DNA of 9,302 bases, from positions 1 through 9,302 of the forward strand of contig JAIRSN010000069.1 of NCBI GenBank assembly GCA_031255425.1. The letters are read 5' to 3'. The first letter of the stretch is position 1. Each line of letters begins with the position of its first letter. Origin of the DNA: Dysgonamonadaceae bacterium (GTDB taxonomy: Bacteria; Bacteroidota; Bacteroidia; Bacteroidales; Azobacteroidaceae). Positions 1-7,081 of the stretch are shown one piece after another. Both the position numbers and the translations under genes were made by a program. Under the pieces are notes generated by a model. The model did no database searches and had not been told where the DNA came from. It was given only the letters and a program-made list of their open reading frames with translations.

Positions 1-405
1 TTATTCCTTCACTATTTTCTTCACGATTTCTCCGGCGGCGGTTTTTATTTTAACAAAATACAAACCGTTCGACAAATCGTTTAAATAGACTTCCCTGCTC
101 GGATTTGTTATTTGTTTCACCGGTTGGCCGCTCGTGTTGTAAATACTTAGCTGCTCTACTGCTACGGGCGACTGAATATACAATACATCCCGCACGGGAT
201 TGGGAGAAATGAATACGGCGGCTTCGTTTTCTACCGGAAGGACAGATAAATGAATATCATCTATATAATTACTGAAATAATCCCAGCCCGGTAAACTCCT
301 ATACGTACTTGCCGTTCCGGAAGGCACATGCACCGGGATAGTTGAAGGCACATCATAAAAAACATCGGAGCCAAGCGCCGGAGGAGTTTGCACTTCGACA
401 TACAA
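1..405 (-). pseudogene. C-terminal remnant of a BspA-like LRR surface protein with T9SS type A sorting domain
   Basis: The stop codon is the first three bases of the window. The open frame runs to an in-frame TGA at 424-426 and contains no ATG; the only upstream start is TTG at 405-403. Residues about 1-50 match the tail of BspA-like leucine-rich-repeat proteins (TPPALGSDVF, then VHVPSGTASTYRSLPGW). Residues about 65-134 are a T9SS C-terminal sorting domain, with SPNPVRD, LSIYNTSGQPV, LSNGLYFVKI and a Lys-rich end (IVKKIVKE). T9SS cargo needs a Sec signal peptide, and none is present. LRR similarity appears to start directly after the TGA (STLTELYVEV). I infer a 5'-truncated, non-functional fragment whose LRR array was lost. 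The alternative is a short expressed protein from the TTG, which is unlikely to be exported. The domain identity is fairly sure; the pseudogene status is an inference. Confidence 0.7.
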
Positions 406-420
406 CTCTGTTAAGGTACT

Positions 421-549
421 GATTCACGACTTCGGTGTTACACCGAACTCATGAATTTGTTAACATTCACGTTTTCGGGATTACCTCGAAAACGCCTCGT
501 AGATTCCATAAACGCTTTCCGGGATACCCCGAAAGCCATTTGAGATAAA
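421..549. repeat. Three tandem degenerate 43-bp units, each centred on a palindrome
   Basis: The units start at 421, 464 and 507. Their palindromes are centred at 439, 482 and 525, exactly 43 bases apart. The first is TTCGGTGTTACACCGAA (431-447), a perfect inverted repeat. The second (471-493) and third (514-536) are imperfect 23-base versions. The first 30 bases of neighbouring units agree at about 21-22 positions; the last 13 diverge. At unit positions 9/29 the three stems use A-T, T-A and C-G, and at 16/22 they use T-A, G-C and G-C, so base pairing is kept while sequence changes. Because 43 is not a multiple of three, this is not a coding repeat. Function is unknown; it could be a structured element, a protein-binding array or a mobile-repeat remnant. 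Confidence 0.7.
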
Positions 550-567
550 AAAAGAAGTAAAAAGATT

Positions 568-616
568 ATTAACAATTGACATTTAACAATTCAATTAACA
601 ATTGACAATTCAATTT
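568..616. repeat. A/T-rich heptamer repeat (ATTAACA/ATTGACA type)
   Basis: The stretch reads as successive seven-base words such as ATTAACA, ATTGACA, TTTAACA and ATTCAAT, with occasional six-base slippage. It lies between the 43-bp units and a GC-rich palindrome. Short heptamer tracts of this kind occur between genes in Bacteroidetes; that is recalled, not searched here. Confidence 0.6.
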
Positions 617-617
617 T

Positions 618-630
618 GCGGCGCAGCCGC
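618..630. repeat. GC-rich palindrome beside the heptamer tract
   Basis: GCGGCGCAGCCGC is a 5-bp inverted repeat (GCGGC/GCCGC) with a GCA loop, in a very AT-rich setting. The bases after it, to about 735, hold a smaller inverted repeat (GACAC-TGT-GTGTC, 706-718) and no convincing gene. The whole 568-735 stretch resembles a short non-coding interspersed element, but I cannot prove that from one copy. Confidence 0.45.
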
Positions 631-736
631 TTTTGTAATTTTGAAGAGGTGCGGCGTATCAGCTTGGCTACGGTGCTGGGGGGACTGCTTCCCAAAAATA
701 TAAAAGACACTGTGTGTCCGCCCAAAATTAAATGTG

Positions 737-780
737 TTTGCACTGAAATATCATAAAATAAAATTATCTTTGTACGTTTG
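737..780 (+). promoter_or_regulatory. Candidate Bacteroidetes promoter for the large adhesin gene
   Basis: TATCTTTG at 765-772 matches the -7 consensus TAnnTTTG. A second match, TACGTTTG, follows directly at 773-780. A TTTG at 737-740 could be the -33 element, although its 24-base spacing to the first box is slightly long. The transcript would have a leader of about 90 bases that is A-rich before the ATG at 877 and lacks a Shine-Dalgarno sequence, as is usual in this phylum. Confidence 0.5.
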
Positions 781-876
781 TTCATCCTGTTATATTATAG
801 TATAACGACAGAGAACGTTTCATTCTAAAAAAATAAACCATAATAAAAAAATCAAAAGAACTTAAATTAACTACGC

Positions 877-3800
877 ATGAGATTTCTTATTCCATTATTA
901 ACCGCATTCATGATTCTCAGTCCCGCAAACGGACAAAATCGAGTATCATTCAAAAACAAAAAGCAAGCAACGCAAGCAAGCCTTGCGCCGGAACGCGAAC
1001 CGCAAAAACCGGATCATCCGGCGCTGCAAGTACGTAACGCTAAATCCCCGGTTTCGGCCGCGGGACTCTTTTTCGACTCACCCGCCGTCACCACCGCCAC
1101 CGCTGTCCTCTACGGCTACCGGATGATGAACGAATCGTTCTATTCGTTTTCCGCCGATAACCCGGCAAATGCAACGCCGGTGAAAGAGTTTACAGACGAC
1201 TCCTACACCATATCGGCGGGCGAACTGGTGAACGGCGACTTCTACCTGACATCCTGCGACCTGAACACCGGCGGCCAACCTGCCAACCTGGTCCGCCTTT
1301 CGACCGAAACATGGACCGTCGTGTCGACCGTGCCGGTGGAACAGCATGCGCTGGATATGGCATACGACCATTCGACGAAAACGATGTATGCCATCACCGC
1401 CTCCGGCACCGGCAGCCTGCTCTACACCATCAACTTAACGACCGGCACAACCGGCCGCGCCGTGCAGTTGCCGATGCGCTTCGTCGGGATTTCCGTACAC
1501 CTGAACGGCACCCTGTATGGCATCTCCGTCACCGGCAGCCTTTATACCATTAACAAGGAAGACGGTTCGGTGCGCTTGATCGGGGCAACCGGCATCTCTC
1601 CGCTTGTCGGGGAGGGCAGTTCCAATACGCAGTCCATCGGCTTCGACCACAACAGCGGGCAACTCTATTGGGCGTTTGTTGTCAACGGCGCGGAAACCAG
1701 CGGACTCTACGAAGTAAACATCGCCACGGGCGCCGCCACCGGGAAAGGTTATATCGGCACGGGGATGCAACTGATTGCGTTGGGCGTTCCTTATTATGCT
1801 TCGACCAACATACCGGCGATGCCAACCGGGCTGACCGTGCGGTCCAATGCCGGCGAACCACTGTCTGCCACCCTCCGCTGGACAAATCCGGCGTTGGCGC
1901 GGTCGGGAAATGCCTTGACCGCCCTGTCGTCCATCCGGATCGAGCGCAACGGCGTTCCGGTACACACGATTGACAACCCGGCGATCGGCGCTGCCGCCTC
2001 GTGGACCGACAACACGATTCCCCGGGAAGGCGACTACCGGTATGCGGTATACGGCGTAACCGACGGATATGCCGGCACAAAGGCGCTGATGTCGGTCCTT
2101 GTCGGCAACGACCCCTGCGAGGTAACGGCTTTCCCGCTGTTCGAAGGCTTCGAAGGCGCCGGAACACCCGCCTGCTGGACAAGCATCTACCACGAGGCGC
2201 CCAATAAACCGGTCCCCAGCACGGCGGAAAAACACAGCGGCAACCAGTCCTGGCGCTTCACTTCCTACGATATGCGCAACGAAAACGGAGCCTTTCTGAT
2301 CAGTCCCCGCCTGGCGAATACGTCCATGCAAAAGACACTCCGTTTCTTTTATAATACCTTGGATCATGACGGCGAACGCTTCCGGATCGGTTATTCCACC
2401 CACGACAACGATCCGGCTCATTTCACCTGGGTAGACTACTTCGAATATGTAGTGACCAACGGCTGGGTAGAATACAACCGGATATTCCCCGCCGATACGA
2501 AGTTTATAGCCATCGAATACCTTACCATGTTCAATTGGTACCTTTATATAGATGATATTACGATTGACGAGGTGCCGGACAACGATGTGACGGTGACGGC
2601 AGTCGTTGCACCGAAGAGCGGCGGCAACCTGGCGGCTGCGGAGCCGGTGACCGTTTCGGTGAAAAACAACGGGTCGCGGGCGGCAAACAATATCCCCGTC
2701 AAGTTTGAGGTGGATGGCGTATTGCGGGGCGACGAAGTCATCCGGAACCCAATCGGCGCGCAGGAAACGGCAGCCTATACCTTCAACACCAAGGCGGATC
2801 TCCACGAACAAAAGAGCTACACGCTGAAAGCATATACCGCATGGAACAGCGACATCCGTCCCGAAAACGATGCGCTGTCCGTGAAGGTGACCAACTTCGG
2901 CAACTGTGTTGCTTCGCTGCCCTTGTCGGAAAACTTCGAAGATGCCTCCGACCTTGCCTGCTGGACCATCGGGTATGATCCCGCAAAGGCGAACAAGCCG
3001 GGAGTGGCTCAGATTGCCCGTTCCGGAAAACAGTCGTGGTCGTTCTCTTCCGTCAACGAGGACAGCGACCAGTTCCTGATTACGCCCGAACTGCCGGTCG
3101 GCAGCGGCAAACAGAAGTCCATACAGTTCTACGTCAACAATCCCACCCATGCGATGGAGACGGAAGAATTGTTCCAGATCGGTTATTCGACCACCGGCAA
3201 GGACATCAGCAGTTTCAACTGGAGCGAAGTTTGGGGCGCGGAGTTTACAAACGGGTGGGTCGAGTTTATCGCGCCGCCCATTCCTGCCGCCGCCAAATAT
3301 ATCTGTATTCACTATTTCAGCGGTTTTCAGGACCACCTCTATATAGACGACCTGGTTGTCCGGGAAATATCGGCGGTAGACGTAGCGCTGGCGGCGCTGC
3401 TTGCTCCGGAATCCGGCAACGACCTGACGTCGGAAGAAAAGGTAACGGTCGTTGTGCGGAATGCAGGGACGCAGCCTGTCTCGAACGTGCCGGTCGCATT
3501 GGAGCTGAACGGAGTAGTGAAGGGCAGCGGAACGGTTCCCGGTACGATTGCCCCGCAGGATATGGCGCTGTTTACGTTCGGCACGGCGATCGACCTTTCC
3601 GCAGTCGGCGCCTATGCGATCAAGGCGTATACCGCACTGCCCACCGATCCGGCACCCGACAACGATACGCTCCGTGTCGAAATCGCGAACACCGGCATCT
3701 GCAAGATCACCGCGTTTCCTTATACGGAGAGCTTTGAAGAGCCTTTCAACGCTTCCTGCTGGAACTTCTACAACGTGGACGGAAACTATTACAAGTGGGA

Positions 3801-6324
3801 GAAAAACGACAACTTCCCCCGGACAGGACAATCTTCCGCCTATCACGGAGGCGGTCCGGGTGAAGACGGATGGCTGGTCTCGCCGAAGATAGCATTGCCC
3901 TCCGGTCAGACGCTCGGTCTTTACTTCTGGTCGTACAATACGTTCGACCTTCCGATTGATTACGGGAAAAACAGTGTCTGGATTTCCACGGGCAGTCCGA
4001 ATCCCAATAACGAAGAATATGTGGAGATAGGCGCCTCCTTAAATCCTGCGCCTTACGTGTGGGAAGAGAACGTTTTTAACCTGGATGCCTATAAAGGAAA
4101 AGAGGTTTACATCGCCTTCCGCTACCAGGGACGGCTACAACACAGTTGCTTCTTAGACGATATATCCATTGTCGACATTACCGATAAGAAGGATGCCGGA
4201 GTGACGGCAATCACCTATCCCGTCCGCAGTGCGGGGGATATGGGCAGGGAAACGGTCACCATCCGCGTGAAGAACTCCGGCGGGCAGTCCGTATCGGGTC
4301 TTCCGGTGAAATTGGAAGTGAACGGCACCGTCGTAAGCGAGGAACACATTCCGGTAACAATCAATTCCTTGCAGGAGATTTCGTATGCCTTCACCGTTCC
4401 TGCCGATCTCTCGCGGGCAGCGACTTACACCATCAGGGCGTATACCGCCTTGGAGGGAGATATTAATGCCGGCAACGATGCCGCATCCGTGACTGTCACC
4501 AACTACGGTGCATGTGAAGTCACCACGTTCCCCTATCTGGAAGATTTTGAGCGGGAGGATGACTATTTCATCTGTTGGAGTGTATACAACCCGGAAAATG
4601 ACGCCCGGATGTGGACGCCTGCAAGCCTGTTGGGTACCCAGACCATTCCGGCGCACAGCGGGCGGTTGGTCGCTTTGCACGACGACTATGGTTCGGCGCA
4701 GGACGGCTGGCTGATTTCTCCGAAAATCAATATTCCTTCCGAAGATACGTATCATCTTTCGTTCTGGACGTTTACCGCATGGCCCGACTGGTGGTACCTG
4801 GAAGAAAGTCACGCAAGAAGCAGCGTATGGGTATCCACCGGCAGCAACGATCCGGCATCCGGCGACTTCGAGGAAGTCTGGGCAGCCCGGTCGGTCGACG
4901 CCAAATGGGAAGAAGTGAAAATCATCCTGCGCAAGTATGCGGGCAGGGCGATCTACGTCGCGTTCCGTTACGAAGGCATCGCCGCTCACGCATGGATGGT
5001 CGACGATGTAAGCGTCTCCCTGTTGACGGGCTCAGACGCCGGATTAACCGAAATTGCCGTGCCGGAAAAAGTCAGTGAGGCAACTCCGGTGAAGGTGAAG
5101 ATAGGGAACTTCGGAGCGGTCACGCTGACGTCCGTCCCCCTTACCTACATCTGTAACGAAGAACCGCCGGTGACGGAGACCTTTACGGGAAGCATCCTGC
5201 CGGGCGACGTCGCGGAATATACCTTCAAGCAGACGCAGGATATGTCGAAGCACGGCTTCTACCGCCTGAACGTTGCGATCACGCCTTTGCCCGGCGATAC
5301 GAATACGGAAAACGACCAAATCTCGCTGGTAGTCGCTTACCCGGACAATGCGGACTTGTATGGGTACCGCCTTTATTCGGAAGATTTCAGCAGTGTAAAT
5401 GATTTCCGGCCCTTCCGGTTCAGCTTTTATAACCCTTCGGTACTGACCGAAATAGGCGATCCGTATATCGACGGCGAAAGCAATGTGGTGATTGCCGGTG
5501 CGAGCCTGGATAAGGAGATCTATGTTTACACGCGGGATTATAGCACGTCTGCGCCCGGTGGCTTTGTCCGGCTCTCAAGCGATTGGAAACAAAAATCACG
5601 GACTCCGGTCTCCGAAACACCGATTGACATGACATACGATCATGCCAACAAGAAGATGTATGCCCTCACCAGCGCCGGTTCGATTGACTTTCCTACCTCG
5701 TTGAAGGAAGTCGACCTGTCCACCGGGGAGATGACACAGGTGGTCGAGCTGGATTATTACCTCTATACTTTGGCAGCCAACCTCAGAGGCGAGCTGTTCG
5801 GCATAGACTCGGAAGGCTACTTCGTGTCCGTCAATAAGGAGACAGGCATTACCAGCGTCATTTCCGAAATCGGCGTGTATCCCTATGGGACCCAATCCAT
5901 GACATTCGACCACAACTCCTCTCCTGAAAGGTTGTTTTGGGCAATGTACGACGGCGACTTCCGTCAGGGCAGACTGGTCGAAATAGATCCCGTGTCGGGG
6001 AAAACAATCTTTAGCGGTCCGATTGGAGAAAATGCCCAGATCGTAGCGCTTTACACCCTCTATCCCGGCGTCAGCATAGACGCTCCCGAATCGGACAACG
6101 AGGCGATCCGGATTTATCCCAACCCGGCGCGAGGCGAGGTGTACCTGACGTCCGTTCCGGAAAGGTCGCAGATTTACATTCTGGACTTATCGGGACGTAC
6201 CGTCTTTAGCGACAATACACAAAGCGGCAAGGTGCGGTTGAACCTGAATCTCGAAACCGGTATTTACATGGTTGTCATTGAGAACGAAGGAGAAAAAACC
6301 GTTCGGAAGTTGATCATCAAATAA
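877..6324 (+). CDS. Large secreted modular adhesin (cleaved-adhesin/CARDB-like modules) with T9SS type A sorting domain
   Basis: The product has 1815 residues. A Sec signal peptide covers about 1-20 (hydrophobic core, then ANGQ). Residues 75-308 form a WD/propeller-like domain (DMAYDHSTKTMYAIT, SIGFDHNSGQLYW). Residues 312-410 look Fn3-like. Four modules follow, each a jelly-roll domain of cleaved-adhesin type plus a CARDB-like Ig-fold: 414-676, 677-941, 942-1212 and 1213-1490. Each jelly roll ends in an Asp-Asp motif (YIDDI, YIDDL, FLDDI, MVDDV). Residues 1492-1730 repeat the propeller-like domain (DMTYDHANKKMYALT). Residues 1743-1815 are the T9SS tail (IYPNPARGEVYL ... LETGIYMVVI ... KLIIK). 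Related jelly rolls form the haemagglutinin parts of Porphyromonas gingivalis gingipains and HagA. No protease domain is visible, so I infer a cell-surface or secreted binding protein for host, matrix or glycan ligands. The gene is monocistronic, with its own promoter and terminator. It is GC-rich and nearly avoids TTA, CTA and TCA codons over long stretches. The exact ligand is unknown. Confidence 0.85.
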   Translation: MRFLIPLLTAFMILSPANGQNRVSFKNKKQATQASLAPEREPQKPDHPALQVRNAKSPVSAAGLFFDSPAVTTATAVLYGYRMMNESFYSFSADNPANATPVKEFTDDSYTISAGELVNGDFYLTSCDLNTGGQPANLVRLSTETWTVVSTVPVEQHALDMAYDHSTKTMYAITASGTGSLLYTINLTTGTTGRAVQLPMRFVGISVHLNGTLYGISVTGSLYTINKEDGSVRLIGATGISPLVGEGSSNTQSIGFDHNSGQLYWAFVVNGAETSGLYEVNIATGAATGKGYIGTGMQLIALGVPYYASTNIPAMPTGLTVRSNAGEPLSATLRWTNPALARSGNALTALSSIRIERNGVPVHTIDNPAIGAAASWTDNTIPREGDYRYAVYGVTDGYAGTKALMSVLVGNDPCEVTAFPLFEGFEGAGTPACWTSIYHEAPNKPVPSTAEKHSGNQSWRFTSYDMRNENGAFLISPRLANTSMQKTLRFFYNTLDHDGERFRIGYSTHDNDPAHFTWVDYFEYVVTNGWVEYNRIFPADTKFIAIEYLTMFNWYLYIDDITIDEVPDNDVTVTAVVAPKSGGNLAAAEPVTVSVKNNGSRAANNIPVKFEVDGVLRGDEVIRNPIGAQETAAYTFNTKADLHEQKSYTLKAYTAWNSDIRPENDALSVKVTNFGNCVASLPLSENFEDASDLACWTIGYDPAKANKPGVAQIARSGKQSWSFSSVNEDSDQFLITPELPVGSGKQKSIQFYVNNPTHAMETEELFQIGYSTTGKDISSFNWSEVWGAEFTNGWVEFIAPPIPAAAKYICIHYFSGFQDHLYIDDLVVREISAVDVALAALLAPESGNDLTSEEKVTVVVRNAGTQPVSNVPVALELNGVVKGSGTVPGTIAPQDMALFTFGTAIDLSAVGAYAIKAYTALPTDPAPDNDTLRVEIANTGICKITAFPYTESFEEPFNASCWNFYNVDGNYYKWEKNDNFPRTGQSSAYHGGGPGEDGWLVSPKIALPSGQTLGLYFWSYNTFDLPIDYGKNSVWISTGSPNPNNEEYVEIGASLNPAPYVWEENVFNLDAYKGKEVYIAFRYQGRLQHSCFLDDISIVDITDKKDAGVTAITYPVRSAGDMGRETVTIRVKNSGGQSVSGLPVKLEVNGTVVSEEHIPVTINSLQEISYAFTVPADLSRAATYTIRAYTALEGDINAGNDAASVTVTNYGACEVTTFPYLEDFEREDDYFICWSVYNPENDARMWTPASLLGTQTIPAHSGRLVALHDDYGSAQDGWLISPKINIPSEDTYHLSFWTFTAWPDWWYLEESHARSSVWVSTGSNDPASGDFEEVWAARSVDAKWEEVKIILRKYAGRAIYVAFRYEGIAAHAWMVDDVSVSLLTGSDAGLTEIAVPEKVSEATPVKVKIGNFGAVTLTSVPLTYICNEEPPVTETFTGSILPGDVAEYTFKQTQDMSKHGFYRLNVAITPLPGDTNTENDQISLVVAYPDNADLYGYRLYSEDFSSVNDFRPFRFSFYNPSVLTEIGDPYIDGESNVVIAGASLDKEIYVYTRDYSTSAPGGFVRLSSDWKQKSRTPVSETPIDMTYDHANKKMYALTSAGSIDFPTSLKEVDLSTGEMTQVVELDYYLYTLAANLRGELFGIDSEGYFVSVNKETGITSVISEIGVYPYGTQSMTFDHNSSPERLFWAMYDGDFRQGRLVEIDPVSGKTIFSGPIGENAQIVALYTLYPGVSIDAPESDNEAIRIYPNPARGEVYLTSVPERSQIYILDLSGRTVFSDNTQSGKVRLNLNLETGIYMVVIENEGEKTVRKLIIK
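2116..5340 (+). repeat. Fourfold internal protein repeat: Cys-paired jelly roll plus CARDB-like domain
   Basis: Four units of about 263-278 residues are arranged in tandem inside the adhesin. Each opens with a Cys, then a (F/L)P(Y/L)xExFE block, then a second Cys followed by Trp 18-20 residues later: C414/C433, C677/C695, C942/C961 and C1213/C1233. Each closes with a CARDB-like segment containing a VKNxG-type strand, a PxENDxxxV-type strand and an Asn-rich linker. Repeat identity is at protein level; the DNA has diverged too far for easy recombination. Confidence 0.75.
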
Positions 6325-6337
6325 GAAGCGGAAAACG

Positions 6338-6390
6338 AAAGAACGGTTCGGGAGAGGTCATGGCAACCTTTTTCGAACCGTTCTTTTTTT
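6338..6390 (+). terminator. Rho-independent terminator after the adhesin gene
   Basis: A perfect 13-bp stem (6338-6350 with 6374-6386) encloses a 23-base loop that could itself close with AGGT/ACCT. It ends in a run of seven T residues (6384-6390) and starts 13 bases after the stop codon. It lies between convergent genes and may also slow transcription from the minus-strand OsmC gene. Confidence 0.85.
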
Positions 6391-6431
6391 AATCACCTGA
6401 AGACAAGATAAGGTCTTGCCCCGTAAGAAAA

Positions 6432-6839
6432 TCATTTGAAAGACAACGTCCGTGTGATTTTCATCTCTTTCGATAAACTGTTGGCTACGGGACAGCCTTT
6501 TATTGCCCCTTCGATAATTTTCCGTTCTTTATCGGTATAATTATTATGCGGGAAAACAAACTTTACAATCAGTTCCACGATACGGCGGGGGTTTTCACCC
6601 ATCACTTTTGATGTTTCCACCACCGTGCCGTCGATATTAAACCCGTGCGTTTGAGTAGCGATCCCGATAATCGTCAACGCGCAACTTGCATAAGAAGCTG
6701 CAAATAAATCGGTAGGAGAAAAGGCCTCGCCTTTCCCATGATTGTCGACAGGAGCGTCGGTGATGATTTTTGCACCCGACTGTAAGTGTTCCGCTTCCGT
6801 GCGGAGACTTCCTAAATAAGTTGTTTTAACAGTAACCAT
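6432..6839 (-). CDS. OsmC/Ohr-family protein (thiol peroxidase-like)
   Basis: The product has 135 residues, the usual length for the family. OsmC and Ohr proteins reduce organic hydroperoxides in the cytoplasm using a reactive Cys pair. Both Cys residues are present: C53 in FAASYASCALT, after the family-typical SPTDLFAAS, and C116 in KGCPVANSLS. The start is the ATG at 6839-6837, which gives MVTVKTTYLG. The frame stays open for another 54 codons upstream, but that part is AT-rich, Phe/Tyr-rich, unlike OsmC, and overlaps the promoters; I reject it. The closest subgroup seems to be the YhfA-like/general OsmC type rather than classical Ohr, but that is uncertain. The gene stands alone, convergent with the adhesin and divergent from the OmpA gene. 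A -7 box lies just upstream, suggesting a very short leader. Confidence 0.88.
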   Translation of the reverse strand: MVTVKTTYLGSLRTEAEHLQSGAKIITDAPVDNHGKGEAFSPTDLFAASYASCALTIIGIATQTHGFNIDGTVVETSKVMGENPRRIVELIVKFVFPHNNYTDKERKIIEGAIKGCPVANSLSKEMKITRTLSFK

Positions 6840-6861
6840 AGGTATTATAAAATTAGATTTG

Positions 6862-6869
6862 CAAATATA
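6862..6869 (-). promoter_or_regulatory. Candidate -7 box for the OsmC-family gene
   Basis: On the minus strand, TATATTTG matches TAnnTTTG and ends 22 bases before the ATG. No clear -33 TTTG is seen at the expected distance, so the call rests on this box and its position. Confidence 0.45.
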
Positions 6870-6972
6870 ACGAATACCAAGGAAATAATGTTGACTGAAG
6901 GAAGTTAAATATGTGAAATAATTGAAAAATATCCGGATAAAGCGGCGATGATAAAAAAAATATATGTAAAAT

Positions 6973-7004
6973 CTTGGCTGATTAATATAAAATAGGTACA
7001 TTTG
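6973..7004 (+). promoter_or_regulatory. Candidate promoter for the OmpA-family gene
   Basis: TACATTTG (6997-7004) fits the -7 consensus. CTTG at 6973-6976, 20 bases upstream, is a one-mismatch -33 element. The predicted leader is about 70 bases, AT-rich and without a Shine-Dalgarno sequence. The 242-base gap from 6840 to 7081 holds this promoter and the divergent OsmC box; I see no other gene in it. Confidence 0.55.
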
Positions 7005-7081
7005 GTCCGAAATTTGTACAGAGTAAAGGTATTATAGAAAATAATCAATTTAATTATGCATCATAATATAACGCAAACAAG

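Noticed and set aside
438..539. Minus-strand 33-codon small ORF (MAFGVSRKAF...)
   Set aside because: It lies wholly within the palindromic repeat units, has no recognisable start signal or family, and its coding look comes from the repeats. It is in a different frame from the LRR remnant, so it is not its lost 5' end.
421..549. CRISPR array
   Set aside because: There are only three degenerate repeats, the intervals are about 20 bases, the palindromes vary, and no cas genes are present.
591..785. Minus-strand 64-codon ORF upstream of the adhesin
   Set aside because: It runs through the heptamer tract, the GC palindrome and the promoter boxes, and shows no domain. It is best explained as an open frame across a non-coding element.
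1435..3846. Long 803-codon open frame on the minus strand inside the adhesin gene
   Set aside because: It is aligned codon-on-codon with the real gene, so it stays open simply because the adhesin hardly uses TTA, CTA or TCA codons. Its protein is Arg/Gly/Val-rich and has no recognisable domain. The 278-codon frame at 4153-4989 has the same cause.
6840..7001. 54-residue N-terminal extension of the OsmC-family protein
   Set aside because: The extension is Phe/Tyr-rich, AT-driven, unlike any OsmC protein, and overlaps both divergent promoters. The ATG at 6839 gives the normal family length.
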